A stretch of 64,000 bases of DNA from an uncultured Gammaproteobacteria bacterium (GTDB lineage: Bacteria > Pseudomonadota > Gammaproteobacteria > Enterobacterales > Psychrobiaceae). The stretch lies in NCBI GenBank assembly GCA_937139475.1, contig CAKZQF010000223.1:20117-84116 (forward strand), written 5' to 3'. The translations under genes and the position numbers were made by a program. Positions within the stretch are counted from its first letter, which is position 1. Each line of letters begins with the position of its first letter. Shown here piece after piece: positions 24,798 through 34,384 of this stretch. Under the pieces are notes generated by a model. That model was given only the letters and a program-made list of their open reading frames with translations. It was not told where the DNA came from and did no database searches.

Positions 24798-26426
24798 TTA
24801 AGCTTGTTGGTATTCTGTTGCTGCTGCAACGAAGCCTTCAAACAATGGGTGACCATCACGCGGAGTCGATGTGAACTCAGGGTGGAACTGGCCCGCTACA
24901 AACCAACGATGATCTTTAATCTCGATGATTTCAACTAATTTCTTATCTTGGGATAAACCAGTGAAACTTAGGCCGGCAGCTTTTAGCTGTTCAACGTAAT
25001 TATTGTTTACCTCATAACGATGGCGATGACGCTCCATACAGGTACTTGAGTTATATAGCTCGGATGCTTTAGAACCTTCTTCCAAATGACATAGTTGAGC
25101 ACCAACACGCATTGTTCCGCCAAGATCTGAGTTATCGCTACGTAGCTCAACTTGACCATCTTCATCAAGCCATTCCGTAATTAAGCCAACAACAGGGTAC
25201 TCTGAGTCTCTATCAAATTCAGTTGAGTTAGCACCTTCAAGTAACGCAACATTACGCGCATACTCAATCAGTGCCACTTGCATACCTAAACAAATACCAA
25301 AATATGGTACGTTGTTTTCACGTGCATATTTAGCAGCTAAGATTTTACCTTCTACACCACGGTCACCAAAACCACCTGGCACCAGGATACCGTCATACTC
25401 GGCAAGTATCTCGCTACCTTTAGACTCAAGGTCTTGTGAATCGACATAGTGAATCTTCACGTTAACGCGATTTTTTAACCCAGCATGTTTTAATGCTTCG
25501 TTGACTGACTTGTAGGCATCAGGAAGTTGAATGTATTTACCAACCATCGCGATATTAACCAAACCAGTGGTATTCGCTTCTTCGTAAACTACTTGTTCCC
25601 ACTCTTTCAGATCAGCTTCAGGACACTCTAAACCAAAACGGTCTGCAACAAACTTGTCTAAACCTTGTGCTTTTAACAATGCAGGAATTTTGTAGATACT
25701 GTCCATATCTGGCAATGAAATAACGGCTTTTTCAGGCACGTTAGTAAACAGTGCAATTTTAGAACGCTCGCCAGCTGGAATGCCAACTTCAGAACGACAT
25801 ACTAAGATATCAGGCTGTACACCGATAGAGCGAAGCTCTTTTACCGAGTGTTGAGTAGGCTTAGTTTTCACTTCGCCAGAAGCAGCAAGGTAAGGAACCA
25901 GCGTTAAATGCATAAACATTGCATTTTCACGGCCTACTTCAACGCCTAGCTGACGGATAGCTTCGATAAATGGTTGTGATTCAATATCACCAACGGTTCC
26001 ACCAAGCTCTACAATGGCAACATCTGCGCCTTTACAACCAGCAACAATACGATCTTTCATCGCATTAGTAATATGTGGAATAACCTGAATGGTTGCACCA
26101 AGGTAATCACCACGACGTTCCTTACGAAGTACTTCTTCATAAATACGGCCGGTGGTAAAGTTATTACCTTTAGTCATCTTGGTACGGATAAAGCGTTCGT
26201 AGTGACCTAAATCTAAATCAGTCTCAGCACCATCTTCGGTAACAAAGACTTCACCATGCTGAATAGGGCTCATGGTGCCTGGATCAACATTGATGTACGG
26301 ATCCAGTTTCATCATTGTTACTTTTAGACCACGCGCTTCTAAAATAGCTGCCAATGATGCGGCGGCAATGCCCTTACCCAGCGAAGATACTACTCCGCCC
26401 GTCACAAAAATATATTTCGTTGTCAT
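24798..26426 (-). CDS. pyrG: CTP synthase
   Basis: 542 residues, standard length. It aminates UTP to CTP with glutamine and ATP. The synthetase domain starts TKYIFVTGGVVSSLGKGIAA (P-loop). The glutamine amidotransferase domain carries the nucleophile Cys in YFGICLGMQ and the His/Glu pair in FHPEFTSTP. In many gammaproteobacteria mazG-pyrG-eno lie in this order, as here; pyrG starts 194 bases after mazG. Confidence 0.98.
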   Translation of the reverse strand: MTTKYIFVTGGVVSSLGKGIAAASLAAILEARGLKVTMMKLDPYINVDPGTMSPIQHGEVFVTEDGAETDLDLGHYERFIRTKMTKGNNFTTGRIYEEVLRKERRGDYLGATIQVIPHITNAMKDRIVAGCKGADVAIVELGGTVGDIESQPFIEAIRQLGVEVGRENAMFMHLTLVPYLAASGEVKTKPTQHSVKELRSIGVQPDILVCRSEVGIPAGERSKIALFTNVPEKAVISLPDMDSIYKIPALLKAQGLDKFVADRFGLECPEADLKEWEQVVYEEANTTGLVNIAMVGKYIQLPDAYKSVNEALKHAGLKNRVNVKIHYVDSQDLESKGSEILAEYDGILVPGGFGDRGVEGKILAAKYARENNVPYFGICLGMQVALIEYARNVALLEGANSTEFDRDSEYPVVGLITEWLDEDGQVELRSDNSDLGGTMRVGAQLCHLEEGSKASELYNSSTCMERHRHRYEVNNNYVEQLKAAGLSFTGLSQDKKLVEIIEIKDHRWFVAGQFHPEFTSTPRDGHPLFEGFVAAATEYQQA

Positions 26427-26620
26427 GTTGAACCTGAGATCCGAGTTTAAAGAATTGAAATAGCAAATACGCCAAAGGCTTACCTTGTTTAAAAAACAAA
26501 GTAAATTTACAGTTTGGAGTTGGCTATCAGACGGGACGACATATTACCAAAATAAGCGCCAAGCGACAATTTAAAAATACGTTTTTCTAATAAATAATTA
26601 CGTTAAACAAGGATGCGAAG

Positions 26621-27406
26621 TTATTTGCCTGGTTCATTATTAGTAGCTTCAAGCGCTTTAACCCGCTGCCAGGCATCTTCCATTTGTTCAAGGCTAGCGC
26701 TGTTGGTATTTAAGCCATGGCTATCCAACACAGTTTCTACGCCACGAAAACGCCTTTCAAATTTATTATTGGCCTGTCTTAAGATATCTTCAGGATCACT
26801 GCCTTGGCTCCGCACTAAATTAACCACAGAAAATAACAAATCGCCTAATTCTTCGTCCACTTTTTTGGCATCAACAGTTGCTGCTACCAACTCTTGCTCT
26901 ACTTCGTTAAGTTCTTCGCGAACCTTGTCTAACGTGCCGTGCCAGGAGGGCCAGTCAAAACCATGATGAGCGACACGCTTTTGGATTTTATTGGCGCGGC
27001 TTAAGGCGGGCATCGCTTTTGGAATATCATCGAGTAAACTAGCTCGCCCATCACTGTTTAGCTTAGCGCGCTCTACAACCTTACTATTCTCCCAGTTATC
27101 TTTTATTTGTTGCTCGCTAGTAAATTGCACATCAGCAAACACATGGGGGTGCCGTGAGATCAACTTTTCACAAATCGCATTTACGACATCAGAAAAATCA
27201 AATAATTGCTGCTCCTTTGCCAGTTGCGCATAAAACACGACCTGAAATAACAAATCGCCTAGTTCGTTTGGCAACTGGTCTAACGCTTGGCGCTCAATAA
27301 CATCTGCCACTTCGTAAGCTTCTTCGATGGTGTGCTTTACAATGCTTGCAAAGTCTTGCTTTAAGTCCCAGGGGCAACCACTGTCCGGTTGCCTAAGCTG
27401 AGTCAT
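26621..27406 (-). CDS. mazG: Nucleoside triphosphate pyrophosphohydrolase
   Basis: 261 residues with two MazG domains: GCPWDLKQDFASIVKHTIEE with EAYEV and ELGDLLFQVVF in the first, and KVREELNEVEQEL with EELGDLLFSVVNL in the second, each with the EExxE and ExxD metal motifs. It removes non-canonical or excess NTPs as NMP plus PPi. Family members usually have about ten more residues before MTQLRQPDSGCPW; the upstream in-frame codons read SSIDKLCWI, which fits that homology, but have no ATG/GTG/TTG. See findings. Confidence 0.93.
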   Translation of the reverse strand: MTQLRQPDSGCPWDLKQDFASIVKHTIEEAYEVADVIERQALDQLPNELGDLLFQVVFYAQLAKEQQLFDFSDVVNAICEKLISRHPHVFADVQFTSEQQIKDNWENSKVVERAKLNSDGRASLLDDIPKAMPALSRANKIQKRVAHHGFDWPSWHGTLDKVREELNEVEQELVAATVDAKKVDEELGDLLFSVVNLVRSQGSDPEDILRQANNKFERRFRGVETVLDSHGLNTNSASLEQMEDAWQRVKALEATNNEPGK

Positions 27407-27478
27407 TATCCAACACAGTTTATCGATTGAAGATACGTCATTTAATGTAGTGATAAAACACCTCGGCTTATAGCAACT

Positions 27479-27958
27479 TTAATGCGCAATCGTAACTAAC
27501 TTTACTTGGTTTTCTATACAAAAATCCGATAACGTTTGTTCAAATTCTGCTTTTGCTCTTGGGGTAAAAAACATTGGAATAGTTACTAGCTCGTTAGCCA
27601 TGCCCAATTCAACTTGATAAAAACCATATTTGTATGAATCAGAGGCCGGTACGTAGATGCGGCTAATCTCATTAACATTACTGATATCGATGAGTTTACC
27701 ATTAAATTTAATCACTTTATTGTAAAGCTCTACTTCGAAGGCTTTATATTTTAACCATTCATAGAGCGGGAATAATATAAACCCAGCGATTAGATATGGT
27801 GCAATATAATAACCTAACCATCTTTTGAACCACGTTTCCTCATGGTGCCATAAATCTGGGTGCTCAAAGACAAAGTACGAGATACAGCCCATACCAACAA
27901 TCAGTAGCGAAACAGTGTGTTTAGTTAAAAAGTGACGGTTCTTTTTATCAAAAATCAA
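27479..27958 (-). CDS. Two-helix membrane protein with C-terminal soluble domain
   Basis: 159 residues. Two hydrophobic helices (about 15-32 and 48-68) separated by a short aromatic loop WHHEETWFKRW, then a soluble domain of alternating strands ending in a helix (FTPRAKAEFEQTLSDFCIENQ), which resembles small PH-like domains of bacterial membrane proteins. That domain call is a guess from pattern only. The ORF stands alone upstream of mazG and is divergent from the cyclophilin gene. Function unknown. Confidence 0.6.
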   Translation of the reverse strand: MIFDKKNRHFLTKHTVSLLIVGMGCISYFVFEHPDLWHHEETWFKRWLGYYIAPYLIAGFILFPLYEWLKYKAFEVELYNKVIKFNGKLIDISNVNEISRIYVPASDSYKYGFYQVELGMANELVTIPMFFTPRAKAEFEQTLSDFCIENQVKLVTIAH

Positions 27959-28152
27959 CGCTTGTTCTCCTTAAGCAGCACAAAACATCTGATTGCCGGG
28001 TTAGCTAACTAATTAACAACATAACAGCTAATAAATCATAGGGGTAGATTCAATTAACTTTATAAGTCATAAAAAATATTGATATATTAGCCTTATCAAT
28101 TGATACCACTTAACAAAATAATAATAACTCTTGATGTTTAAAAGGACGCTGC

Positions 28153-29052
28153 ATGAAAAAAATAATAACAATCTCCTTGGCTCTTTCGGCCTTATTAACC
28201 GCCACTCAATGTTTTAGCCAATCCGAACCAATCAGGAGTCCGGGGGCAATCATTGACCAAGCGCCAACAACTCATTGGCGAGCACTAGACCCAGATAAAA
28301 CATTATACATCGAGCTTGAACAGGGACGTGTTATCGTTGAATTAAACCCACAATTGGCGCCTAATCATGTTAAGCAGTTTCAAACCTTGGCTAATGAAAA
28401 CTTTTACGATGGCCTGAATTTTTATCGCTATGTTGAAAGCTTTGTCGCCCAAGCCGGTGACAGAGAGGAAAAAAGAAAGATAAAGCAAGCCAAAGCAAGC
28501 GTAAAGAGCGAGCGCATTCATTATGCTAATAAGCCACTAAAAGCCACTTACCTCCCTAAGAACGACGGATACGCCGACAAAACGGGCTTTATCAACGGCT
28601 TTGCAATTGGTTCAAATGCCCAGCAAACCCAATATTGGCAAACTCACTGCCCTGGCGCATTTGCAATGGCCCGTAGCAATGATCCCCACAGCGGCAGCAC
28701 CGAGTTTTACATTGTCATCGGCCAGTCTCCACGCTACCTAGATAAAAACTTAACTGTTTTTGGTCAAGTGCGCAGTGGCATTGAATATATTCACCAGTTA
28801 AAGCGCGATCCCGTAACTAGTGCTGAAAAAGGCGTATTTGACAATCAAATTAAGACACTGCGCCTGGCTAGTTCAGTGCCGGTTGAGCAACAAACGTCAT
28901 TAGAGGTAATGGATACAGACTCGGCAAGTTTCAAAGAGTTGATTCAATCAAGAATGAACCGACCGAATGAATTTTTCATCGAGCGACCAGATTATGTTGA
29001 TGTATGCTCAGTTGTCGTTCCTGTTCGAACTAAGGCATTAACAAAAACCTAA
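28153..29052 (+). CDS. Periplasmic cyclophilin-type peptidyl-prolyl isomerase
   Basis: 299 residues with a Sec signal peptide (MKKIITISLALSALLTATQCFS). The cyclophilin core is visible: RVIVELNPQLAPNHVKQFQ, NFYDGLNFYRY, PGAFAMARSNDPHSGSTEFY, and LDKNLTVFGQVRSGIEYI. The ARSNDPHSGSTEFYI block holds the usual catalytic surface, with an insertion between the second and third parts. It would speed proline isomerisation during folding in the periplasm. The gene is longer than the 190-residue PpiA. Confidence 0.88.
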   Translation: MKKIITISLALSALLTATQCFSQSEPIRSPGAIIDQAPTTHWRALDPDKTLYIELEQGRVIVELNPQLAPNHVKQFQTLANENFYDGLNFYRYVESFVAQAGDREEKRKIKQAKASVKSERIHYANKPLKATYLPKNDGYADKTGFINGFAIGSNAQQTQYWQTHCPGAFAMARSNDPHSGSTEFYIVIGQSPRYLDKNLTVFGQVRSGIEYIHQLKRDPVTSAEKGVFDNQIKTLRLASSVPVEQQTSLEVMDTDSASFKELIQSRMNRPNEFFIERPDYVDVCSVVVPVRTKALTKT

Positions 29053-29133
29053 CCGTTATGATTGATTAGGCAAGCATTTTTTCGGGGCAAATTAATCAAT
29101 AAACGCCCCGAAGAAACTTGAGTTTTCGCTGGC

Positions 29134-29778
29134 CTAAACCTGACTAAAAGCTACTTTTATCGCTAATAAGATTAAAATGCCCCCCATCGCGCGATCAAAA
29201 TAATGTCCAAAGGATAAAAACTTGTTCCTGATATTGTCTTTACTAAAGACTAGTGAGACAAAACAAAACCACATCATTGTTGCTAATGACAAATACAAAG
29301 CATAAATGCCTAACCATAGCGCGGGTGTTTGGCTAGAGACAACAACAGAAAAGATAGACAAGAAAAATAGTGTCGCTTTTGGATTGAGCACATTAGTCAC
29401 AAACCCCAAACGAAAAGATTTGCTAGCAACTTCCTGTTCACCAAGACTTACCTCACCACCTTCGATAGCGTCGGGGTTAACATTGGGTTGCGATTTTAAT
29501 GCATTAAAACCGATATAAGCGAGATAGGCAGCACAAAGATATTTTAATAAATCAAATAACAATGGTGACTGTTTGATCAATAGGCCAATGCCAAAAGCAC
29601 TATAGGCGACATGTACTAATATTGCGCTGCCTATGCCGACACTCGTATAAAGCGCGTTACGCTTACCAAACTTGATGCTTTGTTTTACGACAACCGCAAG
29701 ATCAGGACCCGGGCTAGCGACCGCCAGAAAATGAGCAGCGGCTAAAACCAGTAGCTGCGAAATAAATAATGAATCCAT
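29134..29778 (-). CDS. LysE/RhtB family amino-acid exporter
   Basis: 214 residues with about six membrane helices. The N-terminal signature HFLAVASPGPDLAVVVKQSI and the central FRLGFVTNVLNPKATLFFLSIF are typical of LysE/RhtB translocators, which export amino acids or homoserine lactones across the inner membrane. It starts 3 bases after the nlpI stop and is probably co-transcribed with it. Substrate unknown. Confidence 0.92.
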   Translation of the reverse strand: MDSLFISQLLVLAAAHFLAVASPGPDLAVVVKQSIKFGKRNALYTSVGIGSAILVHVAYSAFGIGLLIKQSPLLFDLLKYLCAAYLAYIGFNALKSQPNVNPDAIEGGEVSLGEQEVASKSFRLGFVTNVLNPKATLFFLSIFSVVVSSQTPALWLGIYALYLSLATMMWFCFVSLVFSKDNIRNKFLSFGHYFDRAMGGILILLAIKVAFSQV

Positions 29779-29781
29779 TAA

Positions 29782-30732
29782 CTACGACTTATTTTCTTCT
29801 AATTTATCTTTTGCGTCTTTCTTCATTACAGCGCGTTTATGCAGCATTAGCCGGGTATCTAACAGTTCACGCCTTGCGTATCGGTGCTCCACAAACTCAA
29901 AGACATTAGTTGCTAAAGCAAGCTTAAAGTAATTTAACGCACGATCAGGCTGCTCATAATGACGAACAAAGATCCCCAGATAAAAGTAAGCTTCACATAA
30001 CCTCTCGGCTAATTGGGCTTGGCTTTTAATGCCTTTAGTCAAGCCATCGATAAATTGACGCTCAGAAATATTCATCAAATATAAATCAATAACCTGCCGC
30101 GCCCATGCATCGCTTGCAATATTCTCGCGGTGTTTGGTGAGCTGCTTTGCTGCCTCTAGCTTATCTATCTTCATCGCCGCCAAATAACGCCAAATAGCGC
30201 GATAAGGGTCGCTGGTATCCAATTGTTGAAACTTATCTAAATCCTCTAAAGCTAACTTGGCTTTAGCACCATAATATAAAGAGATACCGCGGTTAAGATA
30301 AACATATTGATGCGATGGCTCAAGTTCAATCGTTGCGTCAAAAGACTCATAAGCTTGTTCAAACTGCCCCAGCAAAGTGTAATGTATGCCTAGAAAATTA
30401 TAAGCACTGGCCATTGAAGAATCGATACGTAGTGCGCGAGTAAAGTCCAAACGAGCCAGACTTGGCAAACCAAAACTATCATAGAGCAATCCGCGATCAT
30501 AAAAGGCTTTGGCTTTTTGCTTGTCACTGGCTTCACTACTATTTAAAAATTCACTAATGCGAGCCAATGCCACTTCTTTTTTAAAATTTGGCGCCAATGG
30601 TTCGCTAATGACCAAATGTCCAACACCCGGGGAATTCATGTTGGCAGACGCGTTGGTGTCGCTAGTCGTTTTACAACCAGCTAGAGGGATTAAAAGGCAA
30701 GCAAGTATAATTTTGCCAAACGAGGAATGCAT
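29782..30732 (-). CDS. nlpI: Lipoprotein NlpI
   Basis: 316 residues from ATG 30,732, which places a lipoprotein signal ending in LAGC with Cys20; a longer ATG lacks this start context. The mature protein has TPR units (AKAFYDRGLLYDSFGLPSLA, ASAYNFLGIHYTLLGQFEQA, YVYLNRGISLYYGAKAKLA) like E. coli NlpI, an outer-membrane adaptor for peptidoglycan hydrolases and the protease Prc. It lies downstream of pnp, as in enterobacteria, with a terminator and a MITE between them. Confidence 0.93.
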   Translation of the reverse strand: MHSSFGKIILACLLIPLAGCKTTSDTNASANMNSPGVGHLVISEPLAPNFKKEVALARISEFLNSSEASDKQKAKAFYDRGLLYDSFGLPSLARLDFTRALRIDSSMASAYNFLGIHYTLLGQFEQAYESFDATIELEPSHQYVYLNRGISLYYGAKAKLALEDLDKFQQLDTSDPYRAIWRYLAAMKIDKLEAAKQLTKHRENIASDAWARQVIDLYLMNISERQFIDGLTKGIKSQAQLAERLCEAYFYLGIFVRHYEQPDRALNYFKLALATNVFEFVEHRYARRELLDTRLMLHKRAVMKKDAKDKLEENKS

Positions 30733-30806
30733 GAAGTGAACCTGAAAAAATATTGATACTTCACTATGCCATAGCAAAGAGCAGAGTCAATTGATTTTAG
30801 GCACAA

Positions 30807-30831
30807 AAAAGCCCGCTTAAAGCGGGCTTTT
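30807..30831 (-). terminator. Rho-independent terminator (pnp transcript, now displaced)
   Basis: AAAAGCCCGCT and AGCGGGCTTTT form a strong stem with a 3-base centre; U tracts exist on both strands. On the minus strand it lies about 330 bases after the pnp stop and 75 bases before nlpI. The MITE inserted between pnp and this hairpin. Confidence 0.85.
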
Positions 30832-30850
30832 ATCACTCAGGCGACAATTA

Positions 30851-31160
30851 TACCAATCAGACTAAGTTTATTCCCACTCAGAGTAACTCAGGGCATTCAG
30901 TTTGAGGCGCGATGATTTAGGAATGGTTATTCCCGGCAACTGCTCCTGCGTTGCCCTTATGTCCTACATCCATGTAGGAACCTTTCAAATTATCGCAACA
31001 ACAAAATGATTGTCCTGAGTTTCTCCCGTAGGGCGGGTTTGAAATGACTTTATACCGCGTTAGATGAACTTGAAATAGAATAACTAATCCATCATTCAAC
31101 TGCCTTGTCTAAAGCCATTTCAATTCCCGCTGAGTGGGAAATTACTTTATCTGATTGGTA
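30851..31160. repeat. 310-bp MITE inserted at the pnp stop codon
   Basis: Terminal inverted repeats of 31 bases (26 identical) start TACCAATCAGA at the left and end with its reverse complement at the right. The element is flanked by TTA at 30,848-30,850 and 31,161-31,163, a 3-base target duplication; the right copy is the pnp stop codon. It has no credible ORF. Inside are smaller hairpins, for example TCCTACAT / ATGTAGGA. Confidence 0.85.
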
Positions 31161-33269
31161 TTACTCAGCAGCAGGAGCTTCTGGGGCAGCAGGCTTAGCG
31201 TCTTTCATACTTAGACGAACACGACCTTGGCGATCGATTTCTAGTACTTTCACGTCAACCATTTGACCTTCTTTCAAGAAGTCAGTTACTTTCTCTACGC
31301 GCTCTTCAGCGATTTGAGAGATGTGTACCAGACCGTCTTTACCAGGAAGCACTTCAACGAATGCACCAAAGTCAACGATACGCTTAACCGCGCCATGGTA
31401 GATTTTACCCACTTCAACTTCAGCAGTAATCGCTTCAATGCGCGCAATCGCATCTTTAGCTTTGGTGTTGTCAGTCGAGGCAATTTTAACCGTACCATCG
31501 TCTTCAATCTCGATAACACAACCAGTCTCTTCAGTAAGTGCACGGATAGTAGCACCACCTTTACCGATAATGTCACGGATCTTGTCTTGAGCAACTTTCA
31601 TTGTCGTGATGCGTGGAGCAAACTCAGAAACGTCTTCACGAGCGCTACCAATCGCTTCGTCCATCACAGATAGAATGTGTAAACGTGCAGCTTTCGCTTG
31701 GTTTAACGCGATATCCATGATGTTCTTAGTGATACCTTCAATCTTGATATCCATTTGCAATGCAGTAATACCAGTCGTTGAACCAGCTACTTTAAAGTCC
31801 ATGTCACCCAGGTGATCTTCATCGCCTAAGATATCAGAAAGAACAACGAAGTCTTCGCCTTCTTTCACAAGACCCATTGCGATACCAGCTACAGAAGCTT
31901 TAATTGGAACACCAGCGTCCATAAGAGCTAGTGACGTACCACATACAGAAGCCATTGAACTTGAACCGTTTGATTCAGTGATCTCAGAAACAACACGTAC
32001 AGCGTATGGGAATTCTTCTTTGCTAGGCATAACAGCTAGAACACCACGCTTAGCAAGACGGCCGTGACCGATTTCGCGACGCTTAGGTGAACCAACCATA
32101 CCCGTTTCACCAACACATGATGGTGGGAAGTTGTAGTGCATCATGAACGTATCAGAGATTTCACCCATGATACTGTCAATGCGTTGTGCATCACGTTCTG
32201 TACCTAAAGTAGCAGTAACTAATGCCTGAGTCTCACCACGAGTAAATACAGAAGAACCGTGAGTACGAGGCAGTACACCAGTCATTACGTCTAGTGCACG
32301 GATCATTTCAGGATCACGACCATCGATACGTGGTGCGCCAGAGATGATGCGTGAACGTACTACGTCCTTTTCAACATCGTGTGCAATCTCAGATACTTTC
32401 TTAGTATCAACATCTGCGTTTTCTTCAACTAGAGCCGCAACAACGTCACCAGTGATAACATCGATAGCATCTTTACGAGCCATCTTGTCAGAAATTTGGT
32501 ACGCTTCTACGTAACGCGCTTCGCTTAGATCTTTGATTTTTGCAACTAATTCTTCATCGGTTGCAGGTGCAGTCCAATCCCAAGCAGGCTTACCAGCTTC
32601 AGCTTTAAGCTCTTTAATCGCTTCGATAACAACTTGTTGTTGGTCATGACCAAAAGTAACCGCGCCAAGCATAACTTCTTCAGAAAGCATATCAGCTTCT
32701 GATTCAACCATAAGAACAGCGTTATCAGTACCAGCAACAACTAGGTCTAGTTGGCTCGTTTCTAATTCTGTTTTTGTTGGGTTAAGTACGTATTGACCAT
32801 CAATGTAACCAACACGTGCACAACCGATAGGACCGTTAAACGGACAACCAGCTAAAGAAATCGCAGCCGACGTACCGATCATTGCAGCAATGTCAGGGTT
32901 AACTTCTGGGTTTACAGAAACTACCGTTGCAATGATTTGAACTTCGTTTAGGAAGCCAGCTGGAAATAGTGGACGAATTGGACGGTCAATAAGACGACAG
33001 ATTAGTGTCTCATTTTCGCTTGGACGACCTTCACGCTTGAAGAAACCACCAGGGATTTTACCCGCAGCGTACGTACGCTCTTGGTAGTTAACTGTTAGCG
33101 GGAAGAAATCACGGCCTTCAACCGCTTTTTTCTTAGCAACACAAGTTACCATAACGACTGTGTCGTCCATGTTTACAAGTACTGCGCCGTCGGCTTGACG
33201 CGCAATAGCGCCGGTTTCGATGGTCACATTGTGTTGACCATATTTAAACGTTTTAATTGTAGGATTCAC
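31161..33269 (-). CDS. pnp: Polyribonucleotide nucleotidyltransferase (PNPase)
   Basis: 702 residues. Degrades RNA 3'-5' with phosphate and joins the degradosome. Two RNase PH domains are seen (GRDFFPLTVNYQERTYAAG with FFKREGRPSE; IDGRDPEMIRALDVMTG with HGSSVFTRGETQ), then a KH domain (IRDIIGKGGATIRALTEETG) and an S1 domain (VDFGAFVEVLPGKDGLVHIS). All are intact. The stop codon coincides with a MITE target duplication. It is unusually separated from rpsO by a binding-protein gene. Confidence 0.98.
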   Translation of the reverse strand: MNPTIKTFKYGQHNVTIETGAIARQADGAVLVNMDDTVVMVTCVAKKKAVEGRDFFPLTVNYQERTYAAGKIPGGFFKREGRPSENETLICRLIDRPIRPLFPAGFLNEVQIIATVVSVNPEVNPDIAAMIGTSAAISLAGCPFNGPIGCARVGYIDGQYVLNPTKTELETSQLDLVVAGTDNAVLMVESEADMLSEEVMLGAVTFGHDQQQVVIEAIKELKAEAGKPAWDWTAPATDEELVAKIKDLSEARYVEAYQISDKMARKDAIDVITGDVVAALVEENADVDTKKVSEIAHDVEKDVVRSRIISGAPRIDGRDPEMIRALDVMTGVLPRTHGSSVFTRGETQALVTATLGTERDAQRIDSIMGEISDTFMMHYNFPPSCVGETGMVGSPKRREIGHGRLAKRGVLAVMPSKEEFPYAVRVVSEITESNGSSSMASVCGTSLALMDAGVPIKASVAGIAMGLVKEGEDFVVLSDILGDEDHLGDMDFKVAGSTTGITALQMDIKIEGITKNIMDIALNQAKAARLHILSVMDEAIGSAREDVSEFAPRITTMKVAQDKIRDIIGKGGATIRALTEETGCVIEIEDDGTVKIASTDNTKAKDAIARIEAITAEVEVGKIYHGAVKRIVDFGAFVEVLPGKDGLVHISQIAEERVEKVTDFLKEGQMVDVKVLEIDRQGRVRLSMKDAKPAAPEAPAAE

Positions 33270-33459
33270 TGATTGAATTTCCTTTATCTTTTAGTCATCT
33301 TTGAATTTTCAGAGCATAGTATACGGCGAGATGTACTGATTTAAAAGGAGTCATTGATAATGAATTAATTTAGGTGAAGTGACGCCAGTTTTTCAATGTT
33401 GCCGGTGCCTAAAATTTGCAAATAGATTACATCAAATAATAACCAACAATGAAGGAGAA

Positions 33460-34263
33460 TTAGCGCTGGGAGTCATCTGTCATTTGATATTTGCCAATGA
33501 TGCGTGAGATCTCCCCCGAGGCTTTCATTTGCATGATCTGCTGATTAATTTTAGGGAGTAATGCAACCGCAGGTGAATTCTTCGCCAGCGCCATGATTAG
33601 CGGCAACTCGGCAATGGGCTTTGCTGAGGCAACAAATTGCGCTTTAAAATTAGGGTTACTGGCAAAAATGGTATTGGCCACGCTTTCCAGACAAATAAAG
33701 GCATCAAAGCGCTTGCCTAATAAAAGTTTAAAGTTGAGCTCATCGCTTACGGCATCGAATATAGTGAGCTGATGCTCATCAACAGCCTGAGTAAATTCAC
33801 GTCCGTAGCTATAGTTTTCAGTAATCGCTATTTTGTAAGGTTTGAGATCTGAGAATTGCTGCCATTGGATTGGCGAACCATCTTCTTTTCTTGTCCACAG
33901 CAAAAAGCGATCATCAACAAGCGGCACAGAATAAGTCATGTATTGGTCCCATTCTAACGATCTGACCAATAACATATGTCCGTCTTCGCGACCCTGCTTG
34001 ACCATTTCGAGGCTACGAGCCCAGGGGTAAAGATTCATCTCTAGCGTCACCCCGAGATTATCAAAAACTCGCTGTAGAATATCGACAGCAATACCGCCAC
34101 TGGGAGGATGTCCAGCGACGCCCATAATATAAGGGGGCCAGGGATCTTCACTCAAGATTACTTTATTGCTTTTACTGTCAGATTGGCCCAAGGCACTACT
34201 TGACCAGGCAAGCGTTAACCATATAGACATCAAATAAAAGCTTATGAACAATACTTTTTTCAA
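33460..34263 (-). CDS. Periplasmic substrate-binding protein (SBP_bac_3 type)
   Basis: 267 residues with a Sec signal peptide ending near SSALG. The mature part follows the amino-acid-binding-protein layout: WPPYIMG, GIAVDILQRVFDNLGVTLEM, PWARSLEMVKQGREDGHMLLV, YSVPLVDDRFLLW and a C-terminal MKASGEISRIIGKY. No permease or ATPase gene is adjacent, so it may be a stand-alone sensor-type protein, common in Alteromonadales. It is located between rpsO and pnp, which normally adjoin. Confidence 0.88.
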   Translation of the reverse strand: MKKVLFISFYLMSIWLTLAWSSSALGQSDSKSNKVILSEDPWPPYIMGVAGHPPSGGIAVDILQRVFDNLGVTLEMNLYPWARSLEMVKQGREDGHMLLVRSLEWDQYMTYSVPLVDDRFLLWTRKEDGSPIQWQQFSDLKPYKIAITENYSYGREFTQAVDEHQLTIFDAVSDELNFKLLLGKRFDAFICLESVANTIFASNPNFKAQFVASAKPIAELPLIMALAKNSPAVALLPKINQQIMQMKASGEISRIIGKYQMTDDSQR

Positions 34264-34338
34264 AGGAGCCTACTATCAGGGGGGAACCAGTGAACCATTA
34301 ACAATATGCTATTTACACAAGAAATAGCAAGCACAAAA

Positions 34339-34360
34339 AAAGGAGCGCTTAGGCTCCTTT
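34339..34360 (-). terminator. Terminator after rpsO
   Basis: AAAGGAGC and GCTCCTTT form an 8-base stem with loop GCTTAG. On the minus strand it is followed by TTTTTTTG. It lies 25 bases after the rpsO stop and would separate rpsO from the binding-protein and pnp genes. Confidence 0.85.
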
Positions 34361-34384
34361 CCATTACTTACGCTTGGTTATCGA

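Noticed and set aside
29081..29112. Terminator between the cyclophilin and LysE genes
   Set aside because: TTCGGGGC/GCCCCGAA pairs well, but the T run precedes the hairpin on the plus strand and A's follow it on the minus strand, so neither direction has a U tract.
30917..31099. 60-aa ORF inside the MITE
   Set aside because: Its codons fall across MITE hairpins and inverted ends, and it has no ribosome site.
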